This document shows positions 44,927 to 54,800 of a DNA stretch of 64,000 bases, in pieces. The stretch is taken from contig JAKLLG010000001.1 in NCBI GenBank assembly GCA_023150275.1, forward strand, positions 310,001 to 374,000, in the 5' to 3' direction. The position numbers were made by a program, and so were the translations under genes. The notes under the pieces are model-generated. The model ran no database searches. It was not told the origin of the DNA and saw nothing but the letters and a program-made list of their open reading frames with translations. Source of the stretch: Rhodocyclaceae bacterium (GTDB lineage: Bacteria > Pseudomonadota > Gammaproteobacteria > Burkholderiales > Rhodocyclaceae). Position 1 is the stretch's first letter, and the number at the start of each line of letters is the position of its first letter.

Positions 44927-45747
44927 TTATTTGTCCTTCTTTGGAATCAGAATTTCGTCTGCAAATAGGCGTGTGCTTTGTGCATCTCCTGTCGCATTGA
45001 TGGCCGGGCATATGGAATGGTTTAACCACGGCATCGAATGTCTTGGCGCATGGATGTAGCTCATCGCATAGCGCGTCATTTCGCCCAGCACTTCGTTGGT
45101 CTGGAGGTCGAGCACCTTGACCGTGCTGCTCGCCACCCACAGGGCGCGCTCTTCGGGGATGACGTGATCTTCGAAGGTCACGGCATAGCGGGGGGGGTCT
45201 TGCTGGGCGAAGGTGCTCGAACCAGATTGAATCGGATATAGCCCTTCAGATAGCTTTTGTCCGTTTGCCACGGTTCGTCGTAACGCGCGCTATACCGATA
45301 TCGCTGCCCATCCTTCGGATCGATGACTTCGACCCAGCGGTAGCCGGGAAGGCTACCTGGGCGTTTGTCGGTGTTGATGTAGCCGCGAACCGATGAGACC
45401 ACGCCATTGGCGTCAGTGGCACGATGCTCGTAACCAAGAAAGGATCGAATATACGAATCGCCATAAAATCCCCCCCCGAACGCCGCCCCCGGCCACATCG
45501 GATCGGCCAGTTGGCGGTCGCTCCGGTTCGGGCGAACCTTCATCAGAAATACCCCCTCCACCTCCGGCACGGTCTTGTAGATTCTGATGCCGGCAACCTT
45601 CTCGCACTTCTCCTTGTAGTACGCCTCGGCTTCCTTGATCTTGGCGAGGTATTCGGCGCGGTTGTTCGGGTCGTAGGCGCGGGCCGGCAGGAGCCATGCC
45701 GTCAGCAGAACGGTTATCAGCAGTTTGGCGGTGCGAGCATGTTTCAT
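44927..45747 (-). pseudogene. Secreted partner protein copy 2, split by a frameshift in an eight-C run
   Basis: Frame one (45747 down to 45178) encodes a signal peptide (LLITVLLTAWLLPARA) and a domain with VEGVFLMKVRP, GDSYIRSFLG and YRWVEVIDPKDGQRYRYSA, ending early after SPSKTPPAMP. The second frame (from about 45196 to 44927) continues PPRYAVTFEDHVIPEERALWVASSTVKVLDLQTNEV. Together they match the intact paralogue at 46961-47815 end to end. The break is exactly at eight C residues on the coding strand (45190-45197); one extra C restores the frame. Phase variation, decay and sequencing error are all possible. The start overlaps the lipase stop (ATGA). Confidence 0.8.
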
Positions 45748-46961
45748 GCGGCTTGTCTCCAGTTGTTGTTGTTCGCTGCCAGTTTTTTATCGCCGCGATC
45801 CTCGATCCACCGGTTGCTGAAATTGACATTTCCGGCGGCACGCTCTTCGGCGCTCTTTTGCCGATCTTCTTTCCACAGGGTAGTGGTTTCGATGCCAACG
45901 ATGTCGTACTGGTTGGTGAGCGGCGGCTCGCCGTAGGATTTTCCGAATATGGCATTGATGGCGCCACCGGGGATGGACATTGCCGTAGTGCGTTCGGCGG
46001 CCTTGAGGGCGGCGAGCTGGTAGTCGAGACTCTCTTGGGCGATCCGGCTGTTGGGGATCGGCGCCGGCTGTCCCTGGGTGCTGTCCGTCACGAACTTTAG
46101 CCGCGATACTTCAATCTGGATGGCGTTGATGCGGTCGAGGGCGGTGGTCAGCCAGTTTTTTTCGTCCGTGAATTTCTTCCGTTGATAGTCGGTGTCGTTC
46201 GGGTTGGCGCCGAGGGCGTTGATCAGCGCGTAGTGTTCGGCTGTAACGGGGGCGCCGTGCCGGAGCTGATTACTGAGAGTGTAGTAGGCCGCACGAAGGC
46301 GAGTGTCGGTAAAGCAGACGGCGATGGCGAATTGGCTGCCGCGCAGTTGCTTGAATTCGTTGAGCGCGCTTGTGAGGGTGTTGCCGGATTTGACCTGCCC
46401 GACACCAGCACCGTTGAAGGTGACGACGCTGTCGATATTGCCGATGCTGCCATCTTCGCGACGCAGGAGGTTGAACGCTGTGGCGAGGTGGCCGCCGAGG
46501 CTGTAGCCAGTGACAGAGTAGGTTTTGCCGAGGAGTGCGCCTTTCTCTCCGGTCAGCTCCTTGTACCACGTTTCCATGTCGCGCATCTGACCCCAGGCCC
46601 AGCCGGTATCGAAGACTTCAAGCGAATTCGTTGCCGCGCTGTCGCGGATGGCGTCGTCGATGAACTCGGTGGAGCGGAAACTGAGGACGAGGTCGTTGGG
46701 ATTGGCTTTGTTCCGGAATAGCGTGCCGCTGAACCCAGTCTTGGTATTGGCGCGCTGATCGACGACTTCCCATTGGTCTACGAAGGCTTGTGCCTGGATT
46801 TCAGTGAAACGGGTGGCGTGGCCGTTGCCATCAATGAGCGCCGTCTTGATATCAGCCTTCACCTTTCCTTTGGCATCTCCACTTTCGTAGACAAGAAAGG
46901 CTTCTGCCGCCATCTGAAGGTTGACGTACTTGAGGTAGTCGGAAACAGTTGGCGTGCTCAT
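45744..46961 (-). CDS. Lipase-like alpha/beta hydrolase, accessory-island copy 1
   Basis: The 405-residue protein has no signal peptide. It starts with the conserved STPTVSDYLKYVNLQMAAEA region, then LVLSFRSTEFIDDAIRD and the nucleophile elbow TGYSLGGHLATAFN (Ser154), typical of class 3 lipase/phospholipase-like domains also found in large type I-secreted toxins. Here it stands alone without RTX repeats. The C terminus ends in an asparagine-rich ANNNNWRQAA. Its ATG overlaps the stop of the secreted partner upstream (TAATG) and its stop overlaps the next partner copy. A secreted effector or membrane-active enzyme is inferred, not shown. Confidence 0.75.
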   Translation of the reverse strand: MSTPTVSDYLKYVNLQMAAEAFLVYESGDAKGKVKADIKTALIDGNGHATRFTEIQAQAFVDQWEVVDQRANTKTGFSGTLFRNKANPNDLVLSFRSTEFIDDAIRDSAATNSLEVFDTGWAWGQMRDMETWYKELTGEKGALLGKTYSVTGYSLGGHLATAFNLLRREDGSIGNIDSVVTFNGAGVGQVKSGNTLTSALNEFKQLRGSQFAIAVCFTDTRLRAAYYTLSNQLRHGAPVTAEHYALINALGANPNDTDYQRKKFTDEKNWLTTALDRINAIQIEVSRLKFVTDSTQGQPAPIPNSRIAQESLDYQLAALKAAERTTAMSIPGGAINAIFGKSYGEPPLTNQYDIVGIETTTLWKEDRQKSAEERAAGNVNFSNRWIEDRGDKKLAANNNNWRQAA

Positions 46962-47815
46962 TATTTGCGTTCCTGAATTGGCTTGAGAATTTTCTTTACG
47001 AACTTGCGCGTCTGTCCGACCTGATAGGAGAACCCTGGCTGCCGGCCTTCGTTCGGACTGAAACTCGGGCACGCGTTATCCGCCGCCAGTAGCCATGGCG
47101 ACCGGCCACCGGACTTGCTCCCTTGCCCGCGATCCATCATGTAGCCGATACGCTCGGCCATCACTTCGTTGGTCTTGAGGTCGATCACCTTCAAGGAACT
47201 GCCGGCGATCCAGTAGTCGCGTTCCTCACGCGTGGAGATGTCTTCGTAGGTGACGCCGTAGCGAGGGGCTGGACCGGGAGCTGGGACACGATCCAGCGTG
47301 AATGCATAGTTGTTGAGATCGAAGTTAGGATTGCGCGCGAGTTCTACCTGATGATTAGGCGTGTTTGGATTTTTGCGCCCAACCACCTTCATCGACCCCG
47401 TATACCGATACCGCTTGCCATCCGCCGGGTCGATGGCTTCGACGTAGGAGTAACCAAGATAATCCCGCCGTATGCTTTCTATGACATCTGGCCCCTTGTG
47501 CTGATTGGCAAGCAGCATTGGTTCCATAAAGAAACTCTTCATGTAGCTTTCGCCAGTTGAGTCGTGACCGTATGGGTCATCCATACGATACTGGTCGCCA
47601 TGGTTACTGCTGCCCCGAATCTTCATCAAAAAGACACCCTCAACGTTCTCCGCCGTCCGATGGATGAACTCCCCCGCCTTCTTGCAGCGCTCGGCGAACA
47701 TCTTCTCGGCGGTCTGCAGGCGGGTCTTCGGATCGGCTTCCTGCGCGAAGGAAATCGGTGCTGTGGTTGCCAACAGCGCGGCCAATGCCAAAGAAAACAT
47801 CGTTGTGCGTTTCAT
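46961..47815 (-). CDS. Secreted partner protein of the lipase-like enzyme, copy 1
   Basis: This 284-residue protein has a signal peptide (MFSLALAALLATTAPISFAQ) and a domain of unknown family. It contains FAERCKKAGEFIHRTAENVE, GVFLMKIRG, GESYMKSFF, DYLGYSYVEAIDPADGKRYR and REERDYWIAGSSLKVIDLKT. The ATG at 47815 was chosen because the paralogue at 45747 shares the same upstream sequence (GGAGACAAGCCGC). A periplasmic protein coupled to a leaderless lipase suggests an immunity or chaperone role, but no homologue of known function was recognised. Confidence 0.75.
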   Translation of the reverse strand: MKRTTMFSLALAALLATTAPISFAQEADPKTRLQTAEKMFAERCKKAGEFIHRTAENVEGVFLMKIRGSSNHGDQYRMDDPYGHDSTGESYMKSFFMEPMLLANQHKGPDVIESIRRDYLGYSYVEAIDPADGKRYRYTGSMKVVGRKNPNTPNHQVELARNPNFDLNNYAFTLDRVPAPGPAPRYGVTYEDISTREERDYWIAGSSLKVIDLKTNEVMAERIGYMMDRGQGSKSGGRSPWLLAADNACPSFSPNEGRQPGFSYQVGQTRKFVKKILKPIQERK

Positions 47816-47873
47816 GCGGCTTGTCTCCATTCTCAATTCCGTAGTCGTTTCTGTTTACCCGTGAGTGGTTCAG

Positions 47874-48722
47874 TCACAGCTCTCGCTCACTCACAATTTC
47901 CATCCGCTTGGCGCTTTGATCGCTGCCAAAGCTAAACACCTCATCCACCGCCAACCCTCTCGGAATCTGATGCGTGATAAAAATCATCGTCACCTTCCCC
48001 TTCAGCCGGTTGATCGTCTTCGCGAAGTGCTCCGCCGTCTGCTGATCCAGATTCGACACCGCCTCATCGAAGATCAGAATCTTCGGCCGCTTGAGCAGCG
48101 CTCTGGCAATGGCAATCCTTTGCCGCTGCCCGCCCGATAGCCCCGTCCCCCGCTCCCCGATCTCCGTCTGATACCCGTTCGGCAGCTTCTCGATCACCTC
48201 GTGAATCTCCGCCGCCTTGCAGGCCAGGATGACGTCCTCGAAGCTGGCATGTGGATGGGCCATCACCAGGCTTGTCCCCCAAGGGGATTTCCGTTGGGCA
48301 TCGTAGAGCGTGCCGGCGAAGAGCACCGTTTCCTGCGGCACGACGCCGAAGGTGGCTCTGAGTTCGTTGGCGGCGAGGTGGCGGATGTCCTTGCCGTCGA
48401 GCGCGATATGGCCTTCCACGGGCTGGTAGAAGCCGAGCATCAGCTTGGCGAGCGTGCTCTTGCCGCAGCCCGAGGGGCCCATGACCACGGTGAGGTGGCC
48501 GGGCTTGAAGGCGAGTTCGAGCTGTTTGTAGAGCCAGGGGTGATGCTCGGAGTAGCGGAGTGATTCACTTAGGTCACGGTGGAAGCGGATGCGGCCGCCG
48601 CACGACGGGCGAATGTGCGACGCCCGCTGCGCGCTGCGTGCAGCGGCCCTGCCGGAGAGGTACTCGGCGTTTTCCTCTGCTGCTAACGCCGCCATGAGAA
48701 CCGCTCTTTCCCGGGTAAGCAC
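47874..48722 (-). pseudogene. Remnant of a type I secretion ABC transporter (nucleotide-binding domain only)
   Basis: From about 48596 down to 47874 the frame encodes a near-complete ABC ATPase domain of the HlyB/LapB kind: LTVVMGPSGCGKSTLAK, VVPQETVLFAGTLYD, TGLSGGQRQRIAIARALL, ILIFDEAVSNLDQQ and MIFITHQIPRG. The membrane and peptidase parts (normally about 450 residues) are missing, and the first 45 residues are unrelated. An extra stretch AQRKSPWGTS interrupts the usual GT(I/L)YDN-L-MA segment. It is most simply a decaying toxin-exporter gene. Confidence 0.8.
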
Positions 48723-48773
48723 CGGGAGGGACTCTAGGGGGCGGCCGATGCCATGTCAATATTTCCGCGCCAG

Positions 48774-48853
48774 CGGCAGGCGCGCCTGCGCTGCGGGGCT
48801 TCCGGGAGGAGGCCCCGCAGCTCATTAGATCGGCGGATCGCGATCAGGGATCG
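48774..48853. repeat. Right direct-repeat copy and adhesin terminator region
   Basis: This is the partner of the repeat at 43767-43842. It shares TCGCGATCAGGGATCG (48838-48853) exactly and includes the last codons and stop of the adhesin gene. It also holds a perfect 14-base palindrome GCAGGCGCGCCTGC (48776-48789) and a hairpin CTGCGGGGC (48791-48799)/GCCCCGCAG (48812-48820), which probably ends adhesin transcription on the minus strand. Confidence 0.6.
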
Positions 48854-51800
48854 ATGTTGCGCTGGATGCTCTGCTCGATGAGCACCTTGACGGCGGCGTC
48901 GGCGGCATTGGTGTAGACGTCGAATACCTGCGCGCCCACCGTTTCAGTGCCGTTCTGCGTCCACTGGTCGGCCCCGGCGCCGTTCTTGAGGCCGACGGTA
49001 TCGCCGGCATCGCCGAGGATGGTCAGCGTCTTGCCGCTGCCGGCCATGTCGAGCACGTCCTGCAGCATGAGGTTGCTGAGCGAATGGTTTTCGCCCGCCG
49101 GCATCAGGTCGATGCGCTCGATGTTGCTCGGGTTGAGCGCCGTCGCAAAGTCGATGTTTTCGCCGAGGCGCAGTTCGATGGTATCGACGCCGAGCAGCCC
49201 GTCGAGCGGCGTGCCGTCGTAGAGCAAGGTGTCGTTGCCGGAGGTTGCCGGCACGTTGGCGATGTTCAGCGGCAGGGTCGCCGTCACGGTTGCCGAGGTG
49301 CTGGCACCCGGTGAATCGACGGTGTGCGCCGTGATCTCCAGCGTGTAGCTGCCGTCCTTCTGGATGACGCCAAGCCCGGTCACCTGCGCCGGCGTGAGGC
49401 CGGTCAGCGTGTAGGTGTCGGTGCCCGCATCGTAGCCCGCCGCGAGCAGCGCCGTGCCGGCGTAGAAGGCGGCGTACTGGCCGAGGCCCCTCACGGTGAG
49501 CGTCGCCGTTTCGGAGTTGTCGCTGTCGGGCATGACGCTGTTGAGGTTGAGGGCGATGATCTGGCCCTCGTTGCCGAAGGAGAGGGTCGGCGTGAGGCCG
49601 ATCCCGTCGGCAACCCCGTTGACGGTGACATCGACCGTGGCGGTCGTGAGCGTCGGATCGAGGCCGGGCTCGCCCGACCAGACGCCGACCTGCAGCCCGC
49701 TGATCGTGCCACTCCAGTTGGCGGGCGGCTGCAGGGCGACATAGGCCGGCACGGCCCCCGCCACCAGCGGCAGGCCCCAGTTGCCGCCGCCGAGGTTGAT
49801 CGCCAGTGCGCCCGGCGCACCGGCGCCGGTGAAGACGAGGACGCCGTCCGGCACGTTGCTCAAGGTCACCGAGGCCACCGCTTCGGACGGATCGGCCAGC
49901 GTCACGCCGATCGTCAGCGGCACGCGCTGGTCTTCGCTGCCGGTGACATTCGGGGCGCTGATCGTCACCGTGTCGGTGACCGGGCTGATCGTTACGCTGC
50001 CGGAGATCTGGCTGGTCGTCACGTTGGTGGCGTTGTTCTCCTGGCCCAGCACGTAAGCGGTGTAGGCCATGGTGCCGCTGGCATTGGCGGCACCCTGATA
50101 CTGCAGGGCGAGCGCCGATGTGCTGCCGACACCGGGGACGACGTAGTAGGTTCCGGGCGGCAGGCCGGCGGGGTTGGTCTCCGTCGCGAGCGGCACGCCG
50201 CCGACGCTGAGAACACCGCCGTTCGCCGTCATGCCGCTTTCGTTGACGCTGACGTAAACCTTGCCGCCGATGACCTGCGAGGCCGCTCCGTCTTCCGGGT
50301 TGGCGAGCGTCAGGCTGATCGAGGCCGCCGCATCCTCGGCGGCGCCGACGGCGGTGGTGACGAGATCGATCGCATCCGAAACCGCGGTGACCGGCGGCGT
50401 GAGCGTCAGCGATGCATCGTTGCGGCCGCCGCCCTGGTCGTAGGTGGTGAGCGTCGTCGAGAAGCTGAACGGGCCCTGGTTGTCGTTCCAGTTCGGCGGC
50501 GGCGTGATGGCGATGCCGGCAAGCAGTGCCTGCAGGCTGGCGTTGCCGCCGCTGCCCTGGGCCGTCCACACGGTCTGGCCGCCGATCGTCGTCTGCATCA
50601 TGCCGGCGACCACGCTGCCCGCCGGCAGGCTGGTGATGGTGACGGCGAAGGGCGAACTGCCGCTGATCTGGGCATCCAGCAGTTCGTTGAGCGGGGTCGG
50701 CGCATCTTCGGTCATGCCCGCCGGCACCGGGTCCGGCACCCATTGTGTAATGGTCGCCGCCGGAATGCCGGGCAGCGGATCACTATCGATGAAGCCCGGA
50801 GTCGTACGCAGTGTCCAGCTCGTCGTCGAGGTCTGCTCGTTGCCACCGGTGTCCTGCGTGTGGGCGATGATGCTGATCGACTGGTTGAGGTTGGACAGCT
50901 GGGCACTGGTGCCGTCGAGCGCGAAGCGAATCGTCTGCTCCAGCGAGGCAACAGTGAAGGGCGTGTCCGGCGTGTCGAGGATCCAGCGGCCGGTGTTCGG
51001 GTTGCCGGGGGTGTTGCCGATGTAGCGGCCGCCCTCGACGGTAACGCCGATCGGCACGCTGTCGATGATGAAGTAGAGCAATCGCTCGCTGCCGTCGATG
51101 TCCTTGGCGCCGCCGGCCGCCGCATCGTCCTGCTGGGTGACGGTGACCTTGACTTCGAGCGTCGTCGTGGCACCGATGACCTGGCTGCTGTCGTAGTCGT
51201 TGGTGGACACCGTCGGGTCGGTCACGGCATTCACGACGACCGCGTGGGTGGCGTCGAACTGGGCGATGGTGGCCGGCAGGGAGCCGTCGGAGGAAGGATC
51301 GCGGACTTCGTACTTGATCGCGAAGCTGCCGTCGGCGTCGCTGTTAGCGGCGCCCTGGATGAAGACGTTGGCAACCTGCGCGGCGGTGAGCTTGTACCAG
51401 CCGCCGTCGGCCACGACGGCAGCCGCCAGCGGCGTGGCGCCGAGGAAGAGCGAGAACGGCTTGCCGGCAAGATCGGCCTCGCTGATCCACACCGAGTGCA
51501 GGGTCTCGTTGCCGTCGGCCAGCGGCAACTGCAGCGCGAAGTTGGCCGGGGTACGGGCGTCTTCGAGCACCGTTGTCTGCGCGGCGATGACGGCTTCGGG
51601 CGACGGAGCGACCTCGATGCGTACCGGCTGGGTCGGGCCGGTGAGACTGTTGCCGTCATTCTCGGTGGACACGGCGCGGATCGAGAAATTGATCGTGCCG
51701 CTGAAGTGGGCGTCGCGCACGACCAGCTCGGCACTCGCGATCTGTGCCGGCGTGCCCGACCAGATGCGGTTGAGGCCGGTGCCGCCGATGTAGGTGAGCC

Positions 51801-54800
51801 CCTCAACGTTGATGCCGGAGGGAATGCCGGTGATCGCCAGGGTGACGCTTTCCGAACCGTCGGTGTCGGTCGGCGCGACCGAAGTGACGGCGCCGGCCAG
51901 CGAGATGCGCCGGGCAGCGGCATCGACGACCGCTTCGCTCGTCTGCAGGGTCTGCACGGTGAGCGTGACGGGGTCGGCAACGCCGCGTACATCGACCAGC
52001 AGCGGCAGCGAGGTGGCGCCGGAAACGCTGGTCAGCGCCGCTGCTGTATCGACCGATACGGCAGACACGGAGAGCAGAATGTCGACGTTGCTGTTCTGAG
52101 GCGGCGTGATCGTCAGCGGCAGCGATGAACTGAAGCCGTTGATCGTGACCGCTCCGGCGGTCACCGCCTGCACGACGCCGTTGTAGTGGATGACCGCCCC
52201 GGCGGGAATGCCGCTGATCGTGACGTTGAAGGTCTCGGAGGGGTCGGCGCTGCTCGGGCGGATGACGAGCGGGATGGCGGAATCCTCGTTGCCGACGGCC
52301 GGCGCATCGACGGCCAGCGTCACCGGATCGGCCACCGGCGCAATCACAAGATTGGTCAGCGTCGCCGAACCCGAGATGGTCTGGACCGGCGCGCCGCCGT
52401 TCGGATCGGTATCGATGGTCAGCGCCTGCACCTGGATCTCGAAGCTGCCGGCGACGTTGGGGGCCGCCCGGAAGAGGACCGTGCCCAATGCGTCCATCGG
52501 AATCTGCAGGGGGGTTCCGGTGTAGGTCAGCGTGGTCGTCACGCCACCCAGCGTGTACTGGAACTGCGATCCGATCGCCGAGCCGCCGGAGAGGACGGGC
52601 GTGACCAGCGCGAAGGTGCGTTCGCTGCCATCGGCATCCTGGTTGGTCCAGGGCGAGCGGAAGTTGAAGCCGTCGGTGGCCAGGGCGAACCACTGGTCTT
52701 CGGCGCCGGCAGTGCTGTAGTTGAAGCTGCCGTTCATCGTCAGGTCGGGCGTGCCGTCGGCATTGCTGTCGACGCCGATGCGCTCGGCGACGGCGGTGAC
52801 GGTGACCACCTGGCTGAGGTTCGTCGTCGTCATGCTCGTTACCGACGAGCCGTTCACGGTCCGCGTGTCAGTCGTCTGCACAGCGATCGACAGCGTGCGG
52901 TCGGTACTGTTGTGCGCCGCCGGAGTGATGGTGTAGTTGCGGAAGTCGCCGTTGGTGACCTCGCCGGCAGGAACCGTATAGGCGGCCGCGCCGGTGCCGG
53001 TGAATACGACGACCCCGTTTTCGTCGCGGATGACCCAGCCCACGGGGACGGCGTTGACGGTGATGCCGGTGATCGCTTCGCTGCCGTCGGTATCGGTGAG
53101 CGTCAGGGCATTGAGGAAGCGCACGCCCGTGTCTTCCGGCGTCGATACCGCAGCAATGCTCACATCGCCGGCCACCGGCCGCACGTAAAGGTTGAGCGTG
53201 ACGCTGTCGGTGAGTATCGCCGGGGTATGGCCGGCATTGGTATCGGTGTCCTGCGCGCGCAGGGTGACCGTTATGCCGTTGAGATCACCGCTGAAATTGG
53301 CGGCGGTCGTGATGCTGATCGGCGGGAAGCCCGTCTGCGAAGTTTCCAGGTTGTTGCCGGTGGCATTCCAGGCAATCGTGTAGGAACCGCCGGCGGCAAC
53401 GGCGTTGCCGTTCACGAAGATGGTGCCATTGCCCAGCGGGTTGGAGATGATGATGTCCCGCCGCTCGCTGCCATCGAGATCCTGGAAGCTCGCCGAAAGC
53501 AGCGAGGTGAGGTTCAGGGCTGCATCCTCGTTGATCGTGACGCTGTGCGGGCCGTTGCCGCCGTTGATGCGCAGGTCGATCGGGTCGGTGATGGCGAGGA
53601 CGTTCACGCGGACGTTGGCATTGCGGTTAGCACCCGCTACACCTGACAGGGGATTGCCCGCGTTGTCCACCTCGTATTCGGTAACCGTCATCCGCACCTG
53701 CGTGATGTCGGCGCCGCTGTGGGCCGGCGGCAGCAGGCGGAGCGCCTCGAACTGGGCCGTCGTCATCGTCAGCGTCGCGGCACTGGGGCTGGCGATCAGG
53801 TTGGTGGCGTCAGAGAGACGGATCGTGACTGTCGTGCTACCTGACGCGGGGATGGTGTAGAGGTTGTTGCCCGAAGTATCCTGAAGAATCGCACCACGCG
53901 GGATGCCGGTCAGCGAGATGAGACCGAGGCGTTCGGGATTGTCGCCGGCACCGGCGCCGGTCCGGTCGATGCTGTCGGTGACGGTCGGGGCGTTGAAGCC
54001 GAGCGCAACAGCCACGTCTTCATTCGTGGTGACTGTCGCAGCGTCACGGGTGACGCCAGGCGCGTCGGAAACCGGCGTGATCGTGAGCGTCAGCGTGGAT
54101 GTCGCGCTGTCACCTCCCGTGCTGCCGGCGGTGTAGGTAATGACAGGGATCGGGCCGCTGTAGTTCGTCTGCGGCACGAAGGAGTAATTGCCGTTGCTCG
54201 ACATCGTGAACACGCCGAGGTTTCCGCCCGACGAGGTGATGGTCACCGCGGTTCCGGAGATGGTGGGCACGTAGGTCGTCGGGATGCCGTTGCCGTCGTG
54301 GTCGAGCGAGAAGCTCGTAACGCTGGTAGTCTGGCCGAGATCCGGGTCGACGATGTCATTCGTCAATACGTTGCCGCTGCGGTTGGCTGGGTTCGACTCG
54401 TCCTCACGGATGCTGCGCGTATCGGCGTTGGCGACGACACCGTCGTTGGTACCGGTAATGGTGATCGTCACCGGTTGGTTGTCGGTATTGTTCGCCGCGC
54501 CGGAACTGTCCGTGGCGCGCACGTTGTAGGTGAGCGTGAGGGTTTGGCCCGCCGGCAGGAAGTTGAAGGCCTGGCTGCCCGAATTGAAGTTCCAGCCGAT
54601 GCCGTTGGCGACGCCCTGCCCCGCGCTGCTCGGATCGCCGCCGCTGACGCTGAACATGGCCAGCAGTTGCGCGTTGGTCAGGGGCATGACGCCGGGGCCG
54701 CTATAAACCGCGGTGACACCGGTAACGCTGGGCGTTACCGTATCCTGCGTATCGATGTCGAAGATGCTCAGCGTGCCGTTCGCGGTGAGGCCGGCATTGG

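Noticed and set aside
47874..48722. Functional ABC transporter gene
   Set aside because: The ATPase motifs are intact but the membrane region is absent and the N terminus is unrelated, so I list it as a remnant.
49324..52128. Open frame of 934 codons opposite the adhesin gene
   Set aside because: Same antisense artefact: a repetitive composition mirroring the VCBS repeats, with no start-site support.
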